Origin: Bacillota bacterium | GTDB lineage: Bacteria > Bacillota > Clostridia > Tissierellales > Sedimentibacteraceae | Length of the DNA stretch: 64,000 nucleotides | Direction of reading: 5' to 3' | Assembly (NCBI GenBank): GCA_023386345.1 | Contig: JAEWJT010000002.1 | Coordinates: 1 to 64,000, forward strand | In this document: in pieces, positions 33,758 to 42,515 of the stretch | How positions within the stretch are numbered: position 1 is the stretch's first letter | Layout: every line of letters starts with the position of its first letter | Translations under genes and position numbers: made by a program | The notes under the pieces: model-generated | Seen by the model: the letters and a program-made list of their open reading frames with translations, nothing else | The model's database searches: none | What the model was told of the DNA's origin: nothing

Positions 33758-34585
33758 TTATTGTAACAATTTGGAATTAGGTGAAATGTTTACGATTCCT
33801 TCTCTTTCATTTATTCCTTCAAGAAGCAATAACGAAATATAATTGTCAATTAATTTTTTCTCAGGCTCTTTTGTTTCAATGACTACAGCAGTTCCTACAA
33901 CCTTAGCATTAAACTCATTCATCATATCGTGCATTCCTTTGGCTGTACCCCCGCCTTTCATAAAGTCATCAACAATTAAAACTCTGGAATTTTCATTTAA
34001 AGATCTTCTTGACAATGACATGGTCTGTATATTATTTGATGAGCCTGAAACATAGTTAATACTAACTGTTGCCCCCTCTGTAACCTTGTTGTTTCGTCTA
34101 ATAACAGCAAGAGGTACATTTAATTTCTGAGCAGTCATAATAGCTAAAGGAATTCCCTTTGTTTCAACAGTAACTACGTAATCAATTTCAATATCTCTAA
34201 ATTTAGAAGAAATTATTTTAGCCATATTGCTTACAATGCTTGGATTATTAAATAAATCAGTCATATATATAAATCCACCAGGGATAATCCTATTTTTCTT
34301 CAAAAACTCCTTGCATAAACTATCTAATATTTTTTCTATTTCTTCATTGCCAATATAAGGAAAAAATATAGCTCCGCCAAGTGCTCCGGTAACAGTCTCT
34401 ATTTTTCCATAAGACATTTCCTCCACTAAATCTTTTACAATAACAATATCTTCACTTATAGTAGACTTAGCTGCATTAAAAAGTCCGGAAAAATAATTAT
34501 AAGAAAATAGCTTATTTGGCGTCTCTGAAAATATCTTCATAAGAGCTGCAACTCTTTGTATCCTTTTATATTTTTTAAAGTTCAT
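33758..34585 (-). CDS. purR: Purine operon repressor PurR
   Basis: A 275-residue repressor with an N-terminal winged helix (RIQRVAALMKIFSETPNKLF) and a phosphoribosyltransferase-like domain with the PRPP motif VLIVDDFMKGGGTAKGM. PRPP relieves DNA binding in the Bacillus homologue. The start is the ATG at 34585, 7 nt after AAGGAG; the open frame runs 11 codons further up. Its own promoter contains a CGAA/TTCG dyad, suggesting autoregulation. Confidence 0.95.
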   Translation of the reverse strand: MNFKKYKRIQRVAALMKIFSETPNKLFSYNYFSGLFNAAKSTISEDIVIVKDLVEEMSYGKIETVTGALGGAIFFPYIGNEEIEKILDSLCKEFLKKNRIIPGGFIYMTDLFNNPSIVSNMAKIISSKFRDIEIDYVVTVETKGIPLAIMTAQKLNVPLAVIRRNNKVTEGATVSINYVSGSSNNIQTMSLSRRSLNENSRVLIVDDFMKGGGTAKGMHDMMNEFNAKVVGTAVVIETKEPEKKLIDNYISLLLLEGINEREGIVNISPNSKLLQ

Positions 34586-34604
34586 AGTAAAACTCCTTGC
34601 TTTG

Positions 34605-34649
34605 CGAATAATATGCAATAATTATAACGTAATTATTCGTGTATTGCAA
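34605..34649 (-). promoter_or_regulatory. purR promoter with PurBox-like dyad
   Basis: TTGCAA (34644-34649), a 17-nt spacer and a perfect TATAAT (34621-34626) on the minus strand. CGAATAAT (34605-34612) and ATTATTCG (34632-34639) form an inverted pair, one arm between -35 and -10 and the other at the start site. CGAA/TTCG is the core of the Bacillus PurBox; spacing here is 19 nt between arms. A 12-bp perfect dyad (34589-34600 with 34646-34657) encloses the whole site. Confidence 0.6.
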
Positions 34650-34683
34650 GGAGTTTTTTATTGCATGGAAAAGTCTCTCTTAG

Positions 34684-34760
34684 AGCGAACAACGTTCGCT
34701 TTGGAATACAAAGAAGAATCATTCCGATTCTTCCATAGAGCGAACGCAGTTTGCTTTTTT
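34684..34760. repeat. Dispersed hairpin repeat, copy 1 (three hairpins)
   Basis: AGCGAAC-aac-GTTCGCT (34684-34700), GAAGAATC-attcc-GATTCTTC (34713-34733) and AGCGAAC-gca-GTTTGCT followed by a T-run (34739-34760). The second and third hairpins recur at 48777-48819, and the AGCGAAAC type at 37491-37512. The T-run faces the + strand although all nearby genes are on the minus strand. Confidence 0.75.
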
Positions 34761-34763
34761 ATT

Positions 34764-35447
34764 CTAGCATAAATCAAGATAGTTCAATCCACTCAGTGTA
34801 ATTATTAACTTTGTTTGGCCACCCTCTAATATTGAAAATAGTGAATAGTATGTTGCTCTTTGTAACTGAACTACTGGTGTAGATGCTATTATTTCTTGCG
34901 TCGCTGCGGATCTTATTTCAAATACTTCTTCGGTAGGAAATAGTAAAATATTTGGAATGGTATCACTAAATCCTATATTTTTGTATATTGCGGTTCCGTC
35001 TGATAGGTACAAGTCTACTTTTCCAATTGTTGGTGAAAAATTCGAATACGTTATAACAGCTTCTCTAAAAGGCGGTACATCTTGTTTCCTTTCTTTTCTT
35101 ATATGTAAATAATCAATTGTTTCACCAGCTATAACTGCTGTATAGGAAGAATTCTTGTTAATACTTATGGTTTGAGTTAGTAGTGGAGATTCAGTTTCCC
35201 CTGCTGCATAAATATCTATGTTGTATTCTTTTGGGTATATTACCATAAAATCAGTCATAATCCCTGTTTCTAAAGCACTGGCTACAATATTACCATCTAT
35301 ATAAATGTCTATAGAAGAAACAGAGCTTGAATTTAAAAATCTTATGTAGGACTTTGCACATATACAGCCTTGATAGTTTGCGAGATTATTGAGATAATCG
35401 TATATTCTTTCCTCATTGGCACTTGATAAGTACTTAAAATCAATCAT
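34764..35447 (-). CDS. DUF4397-domain protein
   Basis: A 227-residue protein with two copies of a beta-rich module, at about 20-110 (IRFLNSSSVSSIDIYIDGN) and 120-215 (AVITYSNFSPTIGKVDLYLSDG), matching the DUF4397 pattern. There is no signal peptide, which is unusual since most family members are secreted or lipid-anchored. The start at 35447 (MIDFKYLSS) is preceded by GGGGTG. It lies 64 bp after ribokinase, so it may be the last gene of the nucleoside operon or a separate unit. Function unknown. Confidence 0.8.
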   Translation of the reverse strand: MIDFKYLSSANEERIYDYLNNLANYQGCICAKSYIRFLNSSSVSSIDIYIDGNIVASALETGIMTDFMVIYPKEYNIDIYAAGETESPLLTQTISINKNSSYTAVIAGETIDYLHIRKERKQDVPPFREAVITYSNFSPTIGKVDLYLSDGTAIYKNIGFSDTIPNILLFPTEEVFEIRSAATQEIIASTPVVQLQRATYYSLFSILEGGQTKLIITLSGLNYLDLC

Positions 35448-35511
35448 AAAAAACACCCCTTTATATTAATTATATGAATTTAATATAAAAGGGTGAAAGA
35501 GTGAAGAAAAA

Positions 35512-36387
35512 TTACATCTCCTCAAGATATGGCATACCTGCTTGTGCTCCTAGCTTTGTTACTGATTTTGATGCCGCTTTATTTGCAAAATCAACAGCAT
35601 CTTTTAAATTATAATCATTCACTATAGCTCTGGCAAATGCCCCGTTAAATGTGTCTCCAGCTCCAGTTGTGTCAACCACTTCTACCTTGTAGCTCGGAAC
35701 TGTTACTATATCGTTTCCGTCAAAATACATAACTCCTTTTTCGCCCATTGTTATTATAAGCTTATTAGGGTATCTTCTCAGTATAGCCTTTATGTCTGCA
35801 TTTTTATCTTCACCTAGAATTATTTTACATTCATGCTCATTTGGAGTAATATATGTTGCTTTTTCTATAAGCTCCTCACTAAGCTTTACAGCAGGTGCAG
35901 GATTAAGTATTGTTTTAATATTATTTTCATGGCAATAATTTATTGCATATTCAACTGTAGCTATTGGTACCTCTAGCTGCAGCATTACTAAATCAGCCTC
36001 TAGAATTTCTTTTTTATATCTGTCAATTAATGATTTATCAAGCTTGTAATTAGCTCCTGATACGACTATTATGCTATTGTCATTGTCCGAAACTATTATG
36101 TTTGCTACTCCTGTAGGTGTGTCTTGTATTTTAGTTATACAGGATGTATTTACATTAAGGCTTTTAAAATTATTTAAGGAAAATTCACCATTAGAATCAT
36201 CACCTACACAGCCAATCATGACAACATCAGCACCTAGCTTGCTCGCCGCTACCGCTTGATTAGCGCCTTTACCACCTGCAACAGTTCTAAAATCCTCCCC
36301 TAGCACAGTTTCTCCTGCTTTTGGTCTAATATCAGAAATAAAAACTAAATCTACATTTATACTTCCAATAACAACTATTTTATTCAT
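35512..36387 (-). CDS. rbsK: Ribokinase
   Basis: A 291-residue PfkB-family sugar kinase that phosphorylates ribose at O5. GSINVDLVF and GGKGANQAVAASKLG bind the sugar, and the catalytic Asp is in DTTGAGDTFNGAFARAI. It lies downstream of a nucleoside hydrolase and a nucleoside transporter, so it would capture ribose released from imported nucleosides. AGGAGG lies 11 nt before the ATG. Confidence 0.93.
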   Translation of the reverse strand: MNKIVVIGSINVDLVFISDIRPKAGETVLGEDFRTVAGGKGANQAVAASKLGADVVMIGCVGDDSNGEFSLNNFKSLNVNTSCITKIQDTPTGVANIIVSDNDNSIIVVSGANYKLDKSLIDRYKKEILEADLVMLQLEVPIATVEYAINYCHENNIKTILNPAPAVKLSEELIEKATYITPNEHECKIILGEDKNADIKAILRRYPNKLIITMGEKGVMYFDGNDIVTVPSYKVEVVDTTGAGDTFNGAFARAIVNDYNLKDAVDFANKAASKSVTKLGAQAGMPYLEEM

Positions 36388-36418
36388 GTAAATTCAAGCC
36401 TCCTGTTAAAATTAATAA

Positions 36419-37363
36419 TTATATTATTTCATCCATTTTGTATATAGCTTCTAGCAATAGTTCTCTACACTTATCTGTATCTATACCCATCAAAATCTTT
36501 GGATATGTTTCGTCGTATTTTATCCATTCTCTGTTGTCGCCTACAGTCATTCCTCTGTTGAGAGAATATGAGCAATCAATATCTACTGGCATATGTCTGT
36601 ATGAATAAATTTCAGGATGCAATAAATACATTACAGCACATGCGTCATGAATAGGAGTAAAGCTTCCATTTTTTACATGATCTCCATTAAAATAAAAATC
36701 TAAAATTTGACCACACATATTAGAAACTTTTCCATTGCTTGCAAGAAGCTCTCTTACATCATCTCTGTAAAGACCAGAATGATGTGTAACATCTAAGCCA
36801 GCCATAACTATTTTAACTTTAGAATCAAATACTATCTTTGCCGATTCTGGGTCTGCCCATATATTAAATTCCGCAGTCGGAGTAGCATTTCCACCATGGA
36901 TTGCTCCTCCCATAAGAACTATCTCATCAATCTTGTCCTTTATTTCAGGATAAACCTTGAAAAGAAGTGCAATATTTGTAAGAGGTCCTATAGGAACTAA
37001 TGTTATTTTCTCCTTAGAAGCAAGTATAGTATTTTTTAAAAATTCTACTGCATTTTCAGCTAATAGTTTATTTGTAGGCTCAGGCAGTTCATAATTTCCC
37101 ATGCCTGTAATTCCATGAACACCAGCTGCTACTCTTTTTTCTCTTAAAAGTGGTGTATCTGCACCTTTTGCAACCTTTATATCCTTCTTTAAAAATGACA
37201 CTAATTTTAATGCGTTATTTGTAACCTTTTCTATACTTTGATTGCCTGTAACTGTTGTAATTCCTAGTATATTAAGTCTATCATCATTAGCAGCAGCATA
37301 AATAATAGCTATTGCATCATCAATCCCAGGATCACAGTCTATAATAATATTTCTTTTGTTCAT
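36419..37363 (-). CDS. Inosine/uridine-preferring nucleoside hydrolase
   Basis: A 314-residue Ca-dependent N-ribosyl hydrolase that splits nucleosides into base and ribose. The metal site is IIIDCDPGIDDAIAI at the N-terminus, with EFNIWADPESAKIV and HDACAVMYLL further on. The start was placed at 37363 (MNKRNIIIDCDPG) to match family length; an AT-rich upstream extension of 39 codons is open but looks non-coding. It feeds ribose to the next gene, rbsK. Confidence 0.93.
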   Translation of the reverse strand: MNKRNIIIDCDPGIDDAIAIIYAAANDDRLNILGITTVTGNQSIEKVTNNALKLVSFLKKDIKVAKGADTPLLREKRVAAGVHGITGMGNYELPEPTNKLLAENAVEFLKNTILASKEKITLVPIGPLTNIALLFKVYPEIKDKIDEIVLMGGAIHGGNATPTAEFNIWADPESAKIVFDSKVKIVMAGLDVTHHSGLYRDDVRELLASNGKVSNMCGQILDFYFNGDHVKNGSFTPIHDACAVMYLLHPEIYSYRHMPVDIDCSYSLNRGMTVGDNREWIKYDETYPKILMGIDTDKCRELLLEAIYKMDEII

Positions 37364-37490
37364 TTCCTCATTTTCCTCCATGAAAGTAATTTTTATTGGT
37401 TGTATGAATATAATACAAGGAACGTATATAGATACAAATTTAAACAGATTGTATCTACATCGTCCCCTTTTTAATATCAAAACTATTTAT

Positions 37491-37512
37491 AAAGCGAAAC
37501 TTGTTTCGCTTT
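37491..37512. repeat. Dispersed hairpin repeat, copy 3 (single hairpin)
   Basis: AAAGCGAAAC (37491-37500) with GTTTCGCTTT (37503-37512), 10 bp perfect with a 2-nt loop, followed by a T-run on the + strand. The same sequence with one G-U pair occurs at 48777-48794. It lies 3 bp past the stop of the permease gene at 37515. Confidence 0.75.
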
Positions 37513-37514
37513 TT

Positions 37515-38441
37515 TTATTTACCACTCATCTTTTCTCTTTTTTTCATCAATCTATAGCTATAAATTCCTAAGCCTATAATTGTTACAAGATAAGGCAACA
37601 TTTGTGCAATTTCTGATGGGAACTTTACAAGCTGTAATGAGTTTGCAAATGCTTGGGCACTTCCGAATATCAATGAAACTATAAATCCTCCAATAGGAGT
37701 ATTCGCCCCCATTGCACTCGCTGCAAGAGCTATGTATCCCCTACCAGCTGTCATATTGATTGTAAATCTCGTCATATATCCGCCTGATAAGAAGTATCCA
37801 CCCATTGAAGCAAGTACACCACTTATAATTAAAGCTGTAAATTTAATTTTTTTCGAGCTTATACCAACAGATTCGGCAGCGTCCTTATTTTCTCCAACAG
37901 CTCTTATTTTAAGTCCAAGTGGAGTTTTATACATGAAAATGTGCATAATTATAACACTTATTAACGACAAATATGTCAATATATTATTTTCAAATAAAGC
38001 CTTTCCTAAAAATGGTATATCCTTAAGAAAAGGAATTGCTAATTTTGGTATTTGAACACTCGCTATAGATGCTGAGTTTCCTCTGTCGCCTGAAAATGCA
38101 AGCATAAGAAGTACAGTTCCGCCTGCTGCGACAAGATTTATTGCTATAGCAGCTATGATTTCATCTGTTTTAAGCTTTAACACAAAGAAAGCAAGTATAA
38201 ATCCAATAACTCCACCAAGTATCATTGTTATTAAAAGTCCCATCCACGCATTTTGGAATATTGAACTAAATATAACTCCAAACAAAGCACTAAACAGCAT
38301 TATACCCTCTAATGCCATATTTACAACACCAGATTTAGCTGCTACAGTTGCAGCCAATGTTGCAAAAAGGATAGGTGTTGTCATTCTTAAAATCGAAGCG
38401 AAAAATTCCGGTGATAAAATTGAGTTTAGTAATTCATTCAT
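37515..38441 (-). CDS. nupQ: Nucleoside ABC transporter permease (NupQ-like)
   Basis: A 308-residue BPD_transp_2 permease with about nine membrane helices. GVVNMALEGIMLFSA and AVGENKDAAESVGIS (coupling loop) are typical of BMP-type nucleoside importers. Its ribosome site overlaps the end of the partner permease gene, and only one base separates the TAG of that gene from this ATG. It acts with the genes at 38443, 39503 and 41200. Confidence 0.9.
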   Translation of the reverse strand: MNELLNSILSPEFFASILRMTTPILFATLAATVAAKSGVVNMALEGIMLFSALFGVIFSSIFQNAWMGLLITMILGGVIGFILAFFVLKLKTDEIIAAIAINLVAAGGTVLLMLAFSGDRGNSASIASVQIPKLAIPFLKDIPFLGKALFENNILTYLSLISVIIMHIFMYKTPLGLKIRAVGENKDAAESVGISSKKIKFTALIISGVLASMGGYFLSGGYMTRFTINMTAGRGYIALAASAMGANTPIGGFIVSLIFGSAQAFANSLQLVKFPSEIAQMLPYLVTIIGLGIYSYRLMKKREKMSGK

Positions 38442-38442
38442 A

Positions 38443-39510
38443 CTATTTCGCCTCCTTTATATTTAAGCTGTTTTTAGCTTCTCTAGCGATAATTTTATGT
38501 CTATATTTGCTTAAGAATTGGTCTGCAACTATAAGAACTATTATTACACCCTGTATAATTGACACAATTTCAACCGGCACATCTGAAGCACTTGACATAA
38601 GGAAAGCTCCAACTCTTAGATAGGCTAAGAAAAATGCTGAAAGTGGAACATACAATGGATTTTTCTTTGAAAGAGTGCTTATGATTATAGCGTCCCAACC
38701 ATATCCGAGTAATGCTGTCCATGTAAACCTGTTGAACATCGGGCTTAGCATTTCAACTCCACCGCCCATACCTGCTATAAATCCACCGAGTAGCTGAGAA
38801 ATTAAAACAACCTTTACTATATTCACTCCAGAGTATTTTGCAAATTTCTCATTTTCACCCGTAAGTCTTAGTTCATAACCGATTTTAGTTTTATATAAAA
38901 ACCAATATCCAAAGGCTACAACCAATAAAGCTATAATAAGTCCAGTATGTATTCTTGTTCCAGAAAACAAAACTGAAAGTTTGGAATTTCCTATTATTTC
39001 ATAAGAGCCTGAACCCATTTTTGGGTCTCTTAAAAATTTCATCAAAATAAAATTAGAAATATACAGTACCAAATAGTTCATCATAAGTGATGAAACAAGT
39101 TCATTTGCAGTCGTTTTGACTTTCATCAGCGCAGGTATCAATGTAATTACAGAGCCTGCTATACCTGCTAAAAGTATAGCAAACATTGGGTGAATTCCCT
39201 TAGGTAAAATGAAATTCAAAGCTATAGCTGTTGCTACTAATCCTCCGATATGAAACGCACCCTCACCGGCAAGATTTATCTGATTTGCAGTAAACATTAT
39301 ACATACGCCTACGCCTGTAAACATAAGAGGTATCATTAATTCTATAACATTACTAAAGTTTCTTGCCTTTTGTAATGGTCCAAGAAGAAGTGTTGATATG
39401 GCTACACCCGGTTCCTTACTAACCACAAAAATTATTAGAAATGATATACCAAGTGCTATTAAAATAGCGACTGTAGTTCTCATTATATTAAGTTTAGTTG
39501 TACTATTCAT
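38443..39510 (-). CDS. nupP: Nucleoside ABC transporter permease (NupP-like)
   Basis: A 355-residue BPD_transp_2 permease. ITLIPALMKVKTTANELVSS and RLTGENEKFAKYSGVN (coupling loop) are visible. The start at 39510 (MNSTTKLNIMRT) lies 8 nt after GGAGGG; the open frame extends 18 codons upstream inside the ATPase gene. The true start overlaps the ATPase gene by 8 bases, so the two are coupled. Confidence 0.9.
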   Translation of the reverse strand: MNSTTKLNIMRTTVAILIALGISFLIIFVVSKEPGVAISTLLLGPLQKARNFSNVIELMIPLMFTGVGVCIMFTANQINLAGEGAFHIGGLVATAIALNFILPKGIHPMFAILLAGIAGSVITLIPALMKVKTTANELVSSLMMNYLVLYISNFILMKFLRDPKMGSGSYEIIGNSKLSVLFSGTRIHTGLIIALLVVAFGYWFLYKTKIGYELRLTGENEKFAKYSGVNIVKVVLISQLLGGFIAGMGGGVEMLSPMFNRFTWTALLGYGWDAIIISTLSKKNPLYVPLSAFFLAYLRVGAFLMSSASDVPVEIVSIIQGVIIVLIVADQFLSKYRHKIIAREAKNSLNIKEAK

Positions 39511-41050
39511 AAATAATTCCCTCCAATACTTCATCTTTTTTGAGACCAAGCATGTATTTACCAAGCTCTTCCTCTGTAAGATTTTTGACGTCTGTGAATA
39601 TACCAGAAAACTTTCCTTTATAAATTACTGCTAATCTGTCGCTAAGCTCAAATACCTCGTTTAAGTCAGCAGAAACAAGTAATATTGCACAGCCCTCATC
39701 TCTAAACTGTATAATTCTTCTTCTAATAAACTCTGCTGCTCCTACGTCTATACCACGAGTAGGCTGATTAGCTATAATAATCTTTGGATCAGTTGAAAAC
39801 TCTCTTGCAACAACAACCTTTTGTATGTTTCCACCTGAAAGCATTCCGACGTTTTGCTTATATGATTTACATTTAACTAAATATTCTTTTATCAAATCCT
39901 CTGCTCTTTTTTCTATTACCTTTGTTTTAAGAACAACTTTTCCAGAGAATTCATCACTATCGTATTGATTAGAGAACATATTATCTAAAATACTCATATT
40001 TTTTGCACAGCCAAATGTCATTCTATCCTCTGGTATATGTGCAAGTTTTAAATTTCTAATATCTTTAATATCTAAATTTCTAACATCTGAATCAAATAAA
40101 TATATATCTCCGCTATAATGCTTATTTAGACCTGTCAACACCTCTATTAGATGTCCTTGTCCATTTCCTTCAACTCCAGCTATACCTAGTATCTCTCCAG
40201 CTTTTAAGTCAAATGAAAGGTCATCTACTCTTGTTTTACCTGTTGAGCCCTTAATTGTAAGATTTCTTACACTAAGTGCAAGTTCTCCAAGATTTACAGG
40301 TTTTTTATCAAATGATAAAACAACATCTCTTCCAACCATAAGTCTCGACATTTCATCAGTAGTGATGTCCTTTACATGGTATGTACCTTTGCTTTTACCA
40401 TTTCTCATGATAGTCGCTCTGTCGCATATTGCTTTGATTTCATCAAGTTTATGAGATATAAATATGATAGTATGTCCTAGCTCTCTCAGTTTTTTTAGCT
40501 GCACAAAAAGCTCATCAGTTTCCTGAGGTGTCAAAACAGCTGTAGGCTCATCAAGGATAAGTATTTCTGCTCCTCTATATAAAGCTTTTAAAATTTCAAC
40601 TTGTTGTTTAATACCAACTGGCAATTCCTCAACTTTTGATGTTGCATCAATATCAAAATTGTATTTTTTTGCAGTTTCTTCAGACAACCTTATAGCCTCA
40701 TTCATATTAATGAAAACACCATTTTTCTTAGGCTCTATACCAAGAATTATATTTTCAGCAACAGTGAGCGATGGAACGAGCATAAAATGCTGATGTACCA
40801 TTCCTATACCTTTGCTAATGGCATCTTGTGATGATTTGATAGTTGTTTTCTCTCCATGAAGAAAAATATCTCCTTGCTCTGGAGCCTCTATACCAAAAAG
40901 TATTTTCATAAGAGTACTTTTTCCAGCACCATTTTCTCCAAGCAATGCGTGAATTTCTCCCTTTTCAAGTTCAAAACTTACATCCTCATTTGCCACAACG
41001 CCGTTTGCATAAATTTTCATTATGTTTTTCATTTCTAAAACTTTAGTCAA
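39503..41050 (-). CDS. nupO: Nucleoside ABC transporter ATPase (NupO-like, double domain)
   Basis: A 515-residue fused ATPase with two nucleotide-binding domains. The first has GENGAGKSTLMKILF, the Q-loop and ILILDEPTAVLTPQE; the second is degenerate in Walker A (GVEGNGQGHLIEVL) but keeps LSGGNIQKVVVARE. This asymmetry is usual for sugar/nucleoside importers of this class. The start codon is TTG at 41050, supported by GAGGTGG 5 nt upstream; an ATG lies six codons in. Confidence 0.93.
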   Translation of the reverse strand: MTKVLEMKNIMKIYANGVVANEDVSFELEKGEIHALLGENGAGKSTLMKILFGIEAPEQGDIFLHGEKTTIKSSQDAISKGIGMVHQHFMLVPSLTVAENIILGIEPKKNGVFINMNEAIRLSEETAKKYNFDIDATSKVEELPVGIKQQVEILKALYRGAEILILDEPTAVLTPQETDELFVQLKKLRELGHTIIFISHKLDEIKAICDRATIMRNGKSKGTYHVKDITTDEMSRLMVGRDVVLSFDKKPVNLGELALSVRNLTIKGSTGKTRVDDLSFDLKAGEILGIAGVEGNGQGHLIEVLTGLNKHYSGDIYLFDSDVRNLDIKDIRNLKLAHIPEDRMTFGCAKNMSILDNMFSNQYDSDEFSGKVVLKTKVIEKRAEDLIKEYLVKCKSYKQNVGMLSGGNIQKVVVAREFSTDPKIIIANQPTRGIDVGAAEFIRRRIIQFRDEGCAILLVSADLNEVFELSDRLAVIYKGKFSGIFTDVKNLTEEELGKYMLGLKKDEVLEGIIYE

Positions 41051-41135
41051 TTAATCCACCTCTTCGTTAATTAGTATATAACAAGCTTTAACTATGATAT
41101 AAAATTTTTAAAGTTTCTTAAATAATAATTAAATT

Positions 41136-41162
41136 GCAAGCGAGAGTTTTTCCCTCGCTTGC
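41136..41162 (-). terminator. Intercistronic hairpin between the binding protein and ATPase genes
   Basis: GCAAGCGAG (41136-41144) and CTCGCTTGC (41154-41162), 9 bp perfect, loop 9 nt, followed on the minus strand by a mixed A/T stretch. It probably attenuates or stabilises the transcript so that the binding protein is made in excess of the transporter. Confidence 0.65.
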
Positions 41163-41199
41163 ACATGTTTTTTTATAGCGTGAATGCTTTCACGTTTGT

Positions 41200-42324
41200 T
41201 TATTGTGCTTTGTCAATCAATGCTTTTATTTCAGCGTCAGTTTTTCCAAATGATGTATCAACAACGATTTTACCATCTGTTATATCTTTTTCTAATTCAT
41301 CAATCTTTGTTCTTATTGATTCTGGAAGCATTTCTTTGTAGTGTTCATCTTTAACTAACTCAATTCCACCTTCTGCAAATCCCATTGATTCAGCTATACC
41401 ATATGTTAATTTCTTATCCATATCTTTCTTTATAGCCATTATCAAAGAGTTTCCTACATTTTTAAGTGCTGATGTAGGGATGTTTTTAGCCATGTTTGGA
41501 AGTAAAGCTGCTTGGTCTGAGTCAACTCCAAATGCCCATTTATTAGCATCTGCTGCTGCTTCAATTTGTCCTAAGCCTGCTCCACCTGCAACGTTAAATC
41601 CAACGTCAACTCCACTGTTGTATTGTGTAAGTGCTAAATCTTTTCCTGCTGCTGAGTCATAGAAGTTTCCAACATAAGCTATAGCTATTTCTGTTGCTGC
41701 ATCAATATGTTTTGCTCCTTGGATATATCCAAGTAAGAAGTCTTGGATAACTGCATTTTCCATACCACCAAGGAAACCTATTTTTTTGTTGCTAGGATCA
41801 ATCATGTTTATAGTTGAATCTGTAGTCATCATTGCTGCTGCTGCTCCAACTAAGAATGATACTTCATTTTGCTTATACAAAACGTTGTATATATTTTTAG
41901 GAGCTTTTCCAGCTTCAAATTTTGCGTTAAAAGTATCAAAGTCAAATCTTTCATCAAAGAATATGAATTTTTGATCAGGATATTTTTCTGCTGCTTCTGC
42001 AAGAGCTGCCGCCATTTGCCATGTTCCTATTATGATTACATTGTATTCTTTGCTATCGCAATAGTTAAGTAATGTTGGTCCCCATTTGCCTTCATCAGCT
42101 GGTGTAGCACCCATTTCAACAACTTTAAAATCAAATTTTCCATTTAATTCTTTTTTAAGTTTTGTTAATCCATCGTTAGCTGAATCATAGAAAGATTTGT
42201 CTCCTAAATTACCGTTTAATAACAACGCTGCCTTGTATTCTGCTTTTGCTGTTTCTCCGCCAGCACATGCTGTTATTGATAAAAGCATAGCTGTAATCAA
42301 TAACAATGATAATAATTTTTTCAT
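41200..42324 (-). CDS. nupN: BMP-family nucleoside-binding lipoprotein
   Basis: A 374-residue substrate-binding lipoprotein. The signal peptide ends in the lipobox SITAC (Cys20). AALLLNGNLGDKSFYDSAND is the conserved N-terminal lobe, FVVAGGAGLGQIEAA-type sequence (here NVAGGAGLGQ) is in the hinge, and GVDSDQAAL is the ribose-binding Asp region. GGAGAGGAG precedes the ATG. It supplies nucleosides to the two permeases and the ATPase downstream. Confidence 0.92.
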   Translation of the reverse strand: MKKLLSLLLITAMLLSITACAGGETAKAEYKAALLLNGNLGDKSFYDSANDGLTKLKKELNGKFDFKVVEMGATPADEGKWGPTLLNYCDSKEYNVIIIGTWQMAAALAEAAEKYPDQKFIFFDERFDFDTFNAKFEAGKAPKNIYNVLYKQNEVSFLVGAAAAMMTTDSTINMIDPSNKKIGFLGGMENAVIQDFLLGYIQGAKHIDAATEIAIAYVGNFYDSAAGKDLALTQYNSGVDVGFNVAGGAGLGQIEAAADANKWAFGVDSDQAALLPNMAKNIPTSALKNVGNSLIMAIKKDMDKKLTYGIAESMGFAEGGIELVKDEHYKEMLPESIRTKIDELEKDITDGKIVVDTSFGKTDAEIKALIDKAQ

Positions 42325-42515
42325 TTTGTAACTCCTCTCCTAATTACACTTTTAGTTTGTGTTTAGTTTTTATTATGTATCTACAATGTATAAAAAATAC
42401 TTCATTCACATTATGCTCTGTAAACTTTAGCAAAGCACACTGTATGCAAAGTAATCCGCATACATTGTATATTTTATCAAGCTTTATTCAGCAATCTTTT
42501 AAATAGAGATTAGCA

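Noticed and set aside
42441..42464. TGTATGC/GCATACA inverted repeat between the ADP-ribosylglycohydrolase and binding-protein genes
   Set aside because: Only 7 bp with no T-run and no adjoining promoter that I can support; noted but not listed as a feature.
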